From JADLCB01 sp964398315 (GTDB taxonomy: Bacteria > Planctomycetota > Phycisphaerae > Tepidisphaerales > Tepidisphaeraceae), in contig CAYNMV010000019.1 of assembly GCA_964398315.1 (NCBI GenBank), positions 3,090 to 67,089 on the forward strand: a DNA stretch of 64,000 nt. Reading direction: 5' to 3'. Both the position numbers and the translations under genes were made by a program. The first letter of the stretch is position 1; each line of letters opens with the position of its first letter. The notes below the pieces were generated by a model that ran no database searches, was not told where the DNA came from, and worked only from the letters and a program-made list of their open reading frames with translations. Shown piece after piece: positions 18,661 to 25,024 of the stretch.

Positions 18661-19436
18661 GACGAGCCTCCTTGAGATAGGGATGTGTCTTTGCTGATGA
18701 TGGACCGGAGCCGGCTGAATTGAGTGACCGGCGTAGATTTGGATAAGCCCTGGTCGTAGTCGAAGGCGGCCAATCCTTCGGCCTTGCCACGCTGGAGGTG
18801 GTGGCGCATGCGGGCGCTGGCCGTGATGCCGTCGCGGCTGCGCAAGGCGCGGAGGATGCCATAGTGGTCGCGCAGCGTTCGGGCGAGCAGACGCAGCAGG
18901 TGTTCGCCGGGCAAAAATCGCCGGCGACCGCAAAGCTGTGTCAACAGCCGCAGGTCGGAGGCCACCTTGGCGGTCGGGGAAGAATGGGCCGCCTCCAGCA
19001 TGATCGAATGGAAGCGCTGATCCAGTTCGATCTGCCTCTCCGCCAGATCGCCATCCAACTCCACCCCTCCCTGGCGACGGAACGCCCGAACCACCTCGCG
19101 CTGGCGCTCACAGATCGCCTGGATCTCGACGAGTTGCTTTTCCGTGCGGCGTTCAGCTGCCAGCCGGGCCGCGTGGCTTTCCAGCAAGATGCGCAGGTCG
19201 TACAGGTCGGCCAGTTCATCGCGATGGAACGTCCTGACGAAGACCCCGTAATGGGGCAACTGCGTCGCCAGCCCCTCCGTCGCCAGGCGGTTCAGCGCTT
19301 CTCGCACCGGAGTTCGGCTGATCCCGATCTCCGCCGCAAGGGCCTCTTCCGACAGCCGCTCCCCCGACGCCAAGCCGCCGCGGAGCAGCTTGGCACGGAT
19401 ATGCTGATAGGCCCGCTCTTTGAAGCTAACTGCCAT
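18657..19436 (-). CDS. GntR family transcriptional regulator, FCD (FadR) subfamily
   Basis: Residues 5-70 form the GntR winged helix (AYQHIRAKLLRGGLASGERLSEEALAAEIGISRTPVREALNRLATEG). The C-terminal FCD domain carries the usual metal/ligand residues: Asp and His in ELDQRFHSIML, His in LRDHYGIL, and His in ARMRHHLQ. Such regulators commonly sense sugar acids or related organic acids and repress divergent or downstream catabolic operons. The gene heads the minus-strand glycan locus and shares its stop with the prepilin-like start. A palindrome at 19663-19684 is a candidate operator. The 259-residue length is normal, with a short Ser/Lys tail after the FCD domain. Effector unknown. Confidence 0.88.
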   Translation of the reverse strand: MAVSFKERAYQHIRAKLLRGGLASGERLSEEALAAEIGISRTPVREALNRLATEGLATQLPHYGVFVRTFHRDELADLYDLRILLESHAARLAAERRTEKQLVEIQAICERQREVVRAFRRQGGVELDGDLAERQIELDQRFHSIMLEAAHSSPTAKVASDLRLLTQLCGRRRFLPGEHLLRLLARTLRDHYGILRALRSRDGITASARMRHHLQRGKAEGLAAFDYDQGLSKSTPVTQFSRLRSIISKDTSLSQGGSS

Positions 19437-19662
19437 GTCGACCTGCCTGCCGTAAGCCCCCTTGCTCGGTCACGACCTTCGTCACCGCCCCCAACGGATT
19501 TCCCCTGCCGATCGACGCCGCCAAGAGGCGAATGACCAATTTGGGGGCGCTGAAGTGCCGCCGGCCAGTCCGGATAGACGTTTCACTATGCTGGGCTACG
19601 ACCCGAGAGTTCTATGAAATCGTCTCAAAGCCAGCGGCCTGGAATCTGCTACTCACACCTGG

Positions 19663-19684
19663 ATTGTATACAGGAATACACAAT
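19663..19684. promoter_or_regulatory. Imperfect palindrome, candidate GntR-type operator
   Basis: The arms ATTGTATA and ATACACAAT form an imperfect palindrome about 227 nt upstream of the GntR gene. The ATTGTATAC half resembles operators of FadR-subfamily GntR regulators such as UxuR-like proteins. A similar half-site occurs at 17551-17561 ahead of the glycosidase genes. Inference only. Confidence 0.35.
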
Positions 19685-19714
19685 ATGCAAACCAATTCTC
19701 ATTTCCTGCATTTT

Positions 19715-19738
19715 GCCAGCCTATTAGACTGGCTTTTT
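19715..19738 (+). terminator. Small hairpin followed by five T
   Basis: GCCAG (19715-19719) pairs with CTGGC (19729-19733), followed directly by TTTTT. It resembles a weak intrinsic terminator on the plus strand, but no upstream gene is recognised. It could end a short untranslated transcript. Confidence 0.35.
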
Positions 19739-20070
19739 CGTTCCTGCCAAGCAACCTGCTGCGGCGCTAATATCCAGCTCGTGCCGATTTTTATCGCTGT
19801 GGGCGGAATATGCCTCCTGTTGCCTCTACTAGCATCTAGAGGAACTCGGTTACTGAGCTGTCTGCGCCAACAGATCATGCACATGGCGAGATCCATCAAG
19901 ATCGTCTCGCGGATGCAAGTCGCGAGTTCCCCATGACCCCCTATTTCTGACGCGACGGGCATAAATTGCCTATCCAAACGGCCCCAGCGGTGTCTTTCCT
20001 GTTACAGGGGTGGGATTGATTTGGCGCGCTGCCCTGCGGCGTGCATGCTCGGCATGAGCCGGAGAGATTG

Positions 20071-20247
20071 ATGCAGCAACCTGTTGAGCTAACACCGATC
20101 ACCCCGATTTATCGCGAGCTGCGCCCGCAACAGGAGGTTGCCCGCCCGGATGCGCCCCCCGCCAAGCCCCCCGACCTGACACTGGCCGACCAGATGCGCC
20201 GGATCGAACAGGAAGAGGAGCCGGAACGCTGGGATGGGCTGAGCTGA
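20071..20247 (+). CDS. Small proline-rich acidic-tailed protein, 58 aa
   Basis: An ATG at 20071 has GGAG about 8 nt upstream. It opens MQQPVELTPITPIYRELRPQQ, followed by a Pro/Ala segment and a charged end (DQMRRIEQEEEPERWDGLS). No domain is recognised. A frame extension to 20041 adds ten residues with no better start. It lies 300 nt before efp on the same strand. The good ribosome site and amphipathic C-terminus argue for a real small gene, but composition alone is not proof. Confidence 0.45.
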   Translation: MQQPVELTPITPIYRELRPQQEVARPDAPPAKPPDLTLADQMRRIEQEEEPERWDGLS

Positions 20248-20548
20248 GGGCATGACGGCCGGTGTGCCCTGGGGCACGTTTTCACCGTTTTTTCGGATAA
20301 TTGCCCCCCTGGGACAGCTTGCGATGGCATGTTGCCAAAAATGCAGCCCCCGCCGCGGGACCGCCAGGCCAAATCAGGCCACCTGATCGCAACAGGCGAT
20401 CGGAACCCGCAATATCCCGACAATTCGCTCCGTTTGACGCCCCCTCTGCCGCCTGTTAAATTTTCGACCCCTCGCCTCCCTCCGGTCGTATAACCCAGAA
20501 AGCGCGGGGCATACCTGCTGATTTCGTAACTGTTTTTGAGGAAAGAGC

Positions 20549-21103
20549 ATGCGAGCCAGTGACATCCGCCGCGGGACGGCGGTCGTGATCGATGGGACGT
20601 TGTATGTGGTGACCAACGCCGACCACAATACCCCCGGCAACCTGCGAGCCAAGGTTCAGTTCAAGCTGCGGGATGTGCGCAAAGGGACGATCATCGACAA
20701 GCGTGTCGGCGCAACCGATGACATCGATGTTGTCACCCTTGACCGCCGGACGGTCGAATACCTCTATTCCGATGGGGATGGCCACATCCTCATGGACATG
20801 GAGACCTACGAGCAGGACACGATCCCGAAAGAGGTTTTCGGCGATGACATCCTGTACCTGAAGCCCAATACGCAGCTCACCGCCATGTATCACGATGGCA
20901 AGATCGTCAGCTATGAGCTGCCCAAGACGGTCGACCTGCAAGTGACCGACACCCCCCCGGGCATCAAAGGCGCCACCGCCACCAACCAGCAGAAGGAAGC
21001 CACGCTCGAGACCGGCCTGAAGACCCGCGTGCCCCCCTTCATCGAGGTGGGCGAAGTGGTCCGCGTCAGCACCGACGGCGGCACCTATGTCAGCCGCGCC
21101 TGA
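20549..21103 (+). CDS. efp: Translation elongation factor P
   Basis: This 184-residue protein has all three EF-P domains. Domain I is SDIRRGTAVVIDGTLYVV. The middle domain contains VEYLYSDGDGHILMDMETYEQ. The C-terminal OB domain carries VTDTPPGIKGATATNQQKEATLETG and VPPFIEVGEVVRVSTDGGTYVSR. EF-P binds the ribosome and relieves stalling at polyproline stretches. At the tip loop the sequence is TPGNLRAKVQ, so Asn31 occupies the position of the Lys34/Arg32 that is modified in studied EF-Ps. The start has GAGGAAAG about 7 nt upstream. It appears monocistronic, ending at a terminator at 21134-21162. Confidence 0.95.
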   Translation: MRASDIRRGTAVVIDGTLYVVTNADHNTPGNLRAKVQFKLRDVRKGTIIDKRVGATDDIDVVTLDRRTVEYLYSDGDGHILMDMETYEQDTIPKEVFGDDILYLKPNTQLTAMYHDGKIVSYELPKTVDLQVTDTPPGIKGATATNQQKEATLETGLKTRVPPFIEVGEVVRVSTDGGTYVSRA

Positions 21104-21133
21104 AGCGCGCATTCCTGAACCGGACGGAATGAC

Positions 21134-21162
21134 ACAGCCCTGCCGCTGCGCGGGGCTGTTTT
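21134..21162 (+). terminator. Intrinsic terminator of efp
   Basis: ACAGCCC (21134-21140) pairs with GGGCTGT (21153-21159), followed by a short T-run, 30 nt beyond the efp stop. Confidence 0.7.
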
Positions 21163-21389
21163 CCGCGCTGCCCTGCCCCTTTTTATGAGTCGCCAATCCC
21201 GGCTGGCCGAAGGTCCGATCTGCCGCCCCCGCTGGCAGTGCTGGCGGGTGGGATGTGTGATGTAACTCGCTTTAATACTGGCACATAGACCCACCGCACA
21301 CTCGAAAGGGTGTGCTCCGCAGCGGCGGTGGAATCTGCTTAAGTTGCCCCTCTGAACCGGCCGATGCCGAGCATGGAAGGAGCGACACG

Positions 21390-21940
21390 ATGTCCTGCTG
21401 GGTTGCCCCATTGATAGCGGCCGAGTTCCTGAAGGTGCCGATCGAGCAGATCCATGAGCGGATCCAGGCCGGCACGATTCCGAGCATGGTGGAGAACGGC
21501 TTTACGTTCGTTGATGTGCTGCCGGAGGTGGAGAACCTGCCGCTGCCGATCAGGCCGCCGCTTCCCCCGCCGACATTTACCCTCATCAGCGATGAGGAAC
21601 TGGCCGCGTTGATGGCGCCACTGGCGTTTGATGCTGAAGACGCCGCCCCGCAGCCGGATGATGATGACAGCTTCGAGCTGCCCCATGAAACGGATGAGGC
21701 CGGCGAAGAGACGGACTGGTCGATCCAGCGTGCCCGTGCCGCCGCCGCCGCCCGCCGAATCGCCCCCCGCCNNNNNNNNNNNNNNNNNNNNNNNNNNNNN
21801 NNNNNNNNNNNNNNNNNNNNNNNNNNNNNNNNNNNNNNNNNNNNNNNNNNNNNNNNNNNNNNNNNNNNNNNTGGTCGATCCAGCGTGCCCGTGCCGCCGC
21901 CGCCGCCCGCCGAATCGCCCCCCGCCAGATCGCGGCATGA
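21390..21940 (+). CDS. Small putative DNA-binding protein (excisionase/MerR-like N-terminus), interrupted by an assembly gap
   Basis: The ATG at 21390 follows GAAGGAG by 9 nt. Residues 1-50 (APLIAAEFLKVPIEQIHERIQAGTIPSMVENGFTFVDV) resemble the winged-helix fold of excisionase/MerR-type domains. The rest is Pro- and acid-rich, then Ala/Arg-rich (ARAAAAARRIAPR). A 100-N run interrupts it at 21772-21871 and the 55 nt before the gap repeat exactly after it. Collapsing this duplication keeps the frame and gives a protein of about 131 residues ending RRIAPRQIAA at the TGA 21938-21940. Function unknown; no partner is seen. Confidence 0.55.
21717..21926. other. Scaffold gap of 100 N flanked by an exact 55-nt duplication
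   Basis: The sequence at 21717-21771 is identical to 21872-21926, with N at 21772-21871. The same arrangement recurs at 59762-59971. This is the mark of two contigs overlapping by one k-mer (k=55) that were joined with a default gap instead of being merged. Confidence 0.95.
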
Positions 21941-21949
21941 GTCATCGTA

Positions 21950-22083
21950 CGGAACGAACCCAATTTTCCCCTATCCGCTCCCCGAGGGGGTGCTGGAGGG
22001 CACCCTCACTCGTGCGGAACGAACCCAATTTTGCCCATCCGGCCCCCTGCCGCACCGGCCAATTTGCGGAACGAACCCAATCT
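21950..22083 (+). repeat. Interspersed 17-nt repeat, cluster 1 (three copies)
   Basis: Copies of CGGAACGAACCCAATTT start at 21950, 22015 and 22067; the third ends AATC. Start-to-start spacing is 65 and 52 nt with unrelated spacers. The cluster fills the gap between the 3' ends of two convergent genes. All three forward frames and all three reverse frames are open through the unit. The second cluster is at 53167-53524. Confidence 0.9.
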
Positions 22084-22160
22084 CACCAGCGCGCAGCTTC
22101 ATCGGTCTGCCAGCCCTGAGAGACCGCTGGCAAAAATTTGTTGAACCCTCTGTTTCGATG

Positions 22161-23126
22161 TCATGCCGAGCGCCCGGGATCGGGCGCTGAGACGCGCAGC
22201 ACCTGTGCAGCGCGGTGCCAATAGGCCGGATCGAACCCAATTTCGCGCTTGATCCGCACATCACGGCGCATCCAGTTGGGATCTTCCATGAGTTGCCAGG
22301 TGCGCTCCCAGCCCAGCTCGCGCACCGGCGGGATGGCGATGATCGGCCAGTCGCTGCCGTGCAGCAATTTTCCGCTGATGACCGGATGCTGCTGCACCGT
22401 CCGCAGGCCGTAGGCGCGGGCGGGCAGGGTCATGGCGGAGGTGTCGCCCCAGCAGTTTTCATATTCCTGCGCCATGCGCATGAAGGTGGGCAGGTAGTCC
22501 GCCCCCAGCGGCGAGGACCGGGTACCGCAGTGAGCCATGATGACCGTCACCCCGCGTTTCAGGGCCGGCTCGAGTCGTGCCGGGTCTTCCAGCCGCTTAT
22601 CCACCCGCGGCAGCGACAGCTCGCCGCCGGTATGGCACAGCAGCGGCAGGCGATGATGAGCCAAAGCCTCATAGAACGGGATACAGCGCTCATCGGCCGG
22701 GTCCATCCCCTGGGTCGGCGGCAGCCATTTCAGCAGCACCGCCCCCGCCGCGATGCACCGTTCCAGCTCCGCCACCGCATCTTTCCGATACGGATGGACC
22801 GATGCCCCGAACAGCATATTGCGATGCCGCCGGCACAGTTCGATGACATAGTCGTTGGTGACGTACAGATGGGTGTTGGGTTCATCTCGCCGGCCATCGC
22901 GGTCGTGGACGGCATCAAAGGCGAGGATCACCGCCGCATCCACGCCACTTTCGGCGATGGTGGCGGCGAGCCTGGCCTCCAGCGCCCGCTCGGTGGCCTC
23001 ATCCTCCCCTTTCAGCCCCAGCCGCCAGCGCATGAAGCGAAACGGCAGCGAATCAAGCAGCCGCCGCGACATCCATCCATGTCCCGCCGACATCGCCGAA
23101 ATGTGCACGTGGATGTCGAGGATCAT
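22161..23126 (-). CDS. Amidohydrolase family protein (metal-dependent TIM barrel)
   Basis: From the ATG at 23126 the protein has 321 residues and begins MILDIHVHIS, the HxH metal site on strand 1 of the amidohydrolase-2 barrel. Further motifs are GASVHPYRKDAVAELERCIAAGAVLLKWLPP (a Lys-containing strand), LPLLCHTGGE, VTVIMAHCGTR and KLLHGSDWPI with the late Asp. Family members hydrolyse or decarboxylate cyclic and aromatic acids; the substrate here is not evident. The frame extends to 23255, but the upstream part overlaps the nuoH end and is not family-like. The ribosome site is weak. It follows nuoH by 70 nt on the same strand and converges with the small DNA-binding gene across repeat cluster 1. 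Confidence 0.82.
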   Translation of the reverse strand: MILDIHVHISAMSAGHGWMSRRLLDSLPFRFMRWRLGLKGEDEATERALEARLAATIAESGVDAAVILAFDAVHDRDGRRDEPNTHLYVTNDYVIELCRRHRNMLFGASVHPYRKDAVAELERCIAAGAVLLKWLPPTQGMDPADERCIPFYEALAHHRLPLLCHTGGELSLPRVDKRLEDPARLEPALKRGVTVIMAHCGTRSSPLGADYLPTFMRMAQEYENCWGDTSAMTLPARAYGLRTVQQHPVISGKLLHGSDWPIIAIPPVRELGWERTWQLMEDPNWMRRDVRIKREIGFDPAYWHRAAQVLRVSAPDPGRSA

Positions 23127-23196
23127 GGTGGATCGGATGCGCGATGAGCGAAAGGACCCCATGCCCTCTCGCTCATCGCGCATCACCCATTGGCGC

Positions 23197-24798
23197 TCAT
23201 ACGCCCATGCGGCCGCTGATGGCAGCCCCGCCCGGACCGGTATCCCCATGGGCATGCTGCGCCGGCACCGGTGCCGTTACCGGCCGGCCGGGCAGCGGCG
23301 TGTTGTTGAATCGGCTGTTGGGAAGGCGCAGCCGGCGGTTCAGATTCGGCCCGGCCGGCAGCAGCGTGCTGACGAACAGGACCACCGCCAGGATGACGAT
23401 GTTGCTCCCCAGCATCACCAGCGCCATCCACCCATCCAGCCGGCGGAAGTTGACGAACGACTCGCTGGTCGAGCCAAAGAGAAAGAGGGTGAACGCCGTC
23501 GACAGCAGGATCGCCAGTCCAATCGGGATCAGCCCGCGCCATGCCAGCGTCATGATCTGGTCAAAACGGAACCGCGGCAGCGTCCAGCGCACCCACATGA
23601 AGGTAAACACCACCAGCACCGTCTTGGCGAAGAAAACCAGCGCCCGCACGATGCACAGCAGCAGGCTGTCCGTCACCGAGGGGTGGGTGGCATTCGGGCC
23701 GCTCAGGCCGGGGAAGTGCCAGCCGCCCAGGAACAGCGCCACCAGCACAGCACTGGTGGTCACCATGCCGGCATATTCGGCCATGTAGAACAGGCCAAAG
23801 CGCATCGAGCTGTATTCGGTGTGGTAGCCGCCGACCAGTTCCTGCTCGGCTTCGGCAACGTCAAACGGCGCGCGATTGGCCTCGGCGTGGATACAGACCA
23901 GGAACATCACGAACGCCAGGGGATGGGCAAAGATGGTCCATGCCGGGATCCACCCCGCCCAGTAGTGGGCCTGCTTGTCAACGATCTCCGCCAGGTCCAG
24001 GGTGCCGAAGATCACCACGACCGTCAGCACGCTCAGGCCAAGCGGGATTTCGTAGCTGATCATGTTGGCGGTGGCGCGCAGCCCGCCGAGGAACGAATAC
24101 TTGTTGTTGCTGGCCCAGCCGCCCACCACGGTGCCATACACCGCCAGCGACATCACTGCCAGCACGTACAGCACGCCGATGTTCAGGTTGGCGATCTGCA
24201 CATGCCAGCCGGTGACAAAGGTGGCATAGGCCCGCTCGTTGGCCGCGAGGTTCAGCTTCCCGCCGGCGGTGGCCGGGTCATCACGATCCAGCACGATCAT
24301 CGGGCGGTCAGCGTAGCTGGCCAGCCCCGCCCCGGCCGGGACGGTCTGCACGGTGACATTGCCAACCACCTGGTGGAACCGGGGCAGCGTCTGCTCGATG
24401 CGGCGAGCCTCATCCTCCACCGCCGCCTGCAATCCCTGGCCCGAGCGCAGCGCATCGGTGATGTCAACGGTCGTGGTTGATCCCTTCACCCCGCCCCACG
24501 GGATCACCGCGATCGAGACAATCACCACCGTCATCAGGATCATCGGCGCCAGCGTATACAGCACCGCATCCACGTGCTTGGGACGGTAGTCTTCCTTCAG
24601 GAAGAGCTTGATGCCATCGGCCAGCGGTTGCAGCAGGCCAAACGGGCCGACCCGGTTGGGACCAAGGCGGTCCTGAATCCACGCGGCCGCCTTGCGCTCC
24701 AGCAGGACGATGTACGCCACTGCGCCCAGCACCGCCAGGTGCACGATGAGCAGGATCGGAAGCCACGGGGGAATGTTGGATTGAATCCAGTCAAGCAT
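23197..24798 (-). CDS. nuoH: NADH-quinone oxidoreductase subunit H with a large loop insertion
   Basis: NuoH is the membrane subunit of complex I at the quinone site. Diagnostic segments are VAYIVLLERKAAAWIQDRLGPNRVGPFGLLQPLADGIKLFLKED, GGWASNNKYSFLGGLRA, ANRAPFDVAEAEQELVGGYHTEYSSMRFGLFYMAEY and the final helices. The protein has 533 residues, against about 330-430 for usual NuoH. The surplus is about 90 extra residues (roughly 105-200) between the second and third membrane spans, plus a Pro-rich tail of about 40. The insertion is hydrophilic, with an amphipathic helix (AAVEDEARRIEQTL) and a beta-rich part. It lies downstream of nuoG on the same strand, with one secreted-protein gene between. 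Confidence 0.95.
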   Translation of the reverse strand: MLDWIQSNIPPWLPILLIVHLAVLGAVAYIVLLERKAAAWIQDRLGPNRVGPFGLLQPLADGIKLFLKEDYRPKHVDAVLYTLAPMILMTVVIVSIAVIPWGGVKGSTTTVDITDALRSGQGLQAAVEDEARRIEQTLPRFHQVVGNVTVQTVPAGAGLASYADRPMIVLDRDDPATAGGKLNLAANERAYATFVTGWHVQIANLNIGVLYVLAVMSLAVYGTVVGGWASNNKYSFLGGLRATANMISYEIPLGLSVLTVVVIFGTLDLAEIVDKQAHYWAGWIPAWTIFAHPLAFVMFLVCIHAEANRAPFDVAEAEQELVGGYHTEYSSMRFGLFYMAEYAGMVTTSAVLVALFLGGWHFPGLSGPNATHPSVTDSLLLCIVRALVFFAKTVLVVFTFMWVRWTLPRFRFDQIMTLAWRGLIPIGLAILLSTAFTLFLFGSTSESFVNFRRLDGWMALVMLGSNIVILAVVLFVSTLLPAGPNLNRRLRLPNSRFNNTPLPGRPVTAPVPAQHAHGDTGPGGAAISGRMGV

Positions 24799-25024
24799 GG
24801 TGTGCTCAAATCAGAAAACACGAACAGTCACAGGCCATTATGGCAAACCACGTTCCGCCGGCACGCTCGTTTCAGCGGCCGTGCCGGCCATCTTTAGCCG
24901 GACGACCCGCCGGCCGCAACGGCCCGGCCCCATCGCCACGGCGATGGATGCCTCCACATGTAACCGAACGCGGCGGGCCTCGCACAGCCGATCATCCAGC
25001 CGTTTCGGTTCGCTGCCCGGCGTA

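Larger units (their letters stand above)
19437..20070. other. Intergenic stretch ahead of the GntR gene, no convincing gene
   Basis: This 634-nt stretch is less GC-rich than its surroundings, especially 19600-19870. It holds a candidate operator at 19663-19684 and a plus-strand hairpin with T-run at 19715-19738. A 134-codon plus-strand reading frame at 19532-19936 has no ribosome site, runs through the hairpin and shows no recognisable domain, so it is not called as a gene. Confidence 0.5.

Noticed and set aside
19532..19936. 134-codon gene upstream of the GntR regulator
   Set aside because: No ribosome site, no domain, and it passes through the operator-like palindrome and the T-run hairpin.
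22227..22243. A further copy of the 17-nt repeat
   Set aside because: GGATCGAACCCAATTT lies inside the amidohydrolase coding frame (REIGFDPAYW) and the match may be chance; it is not counted.
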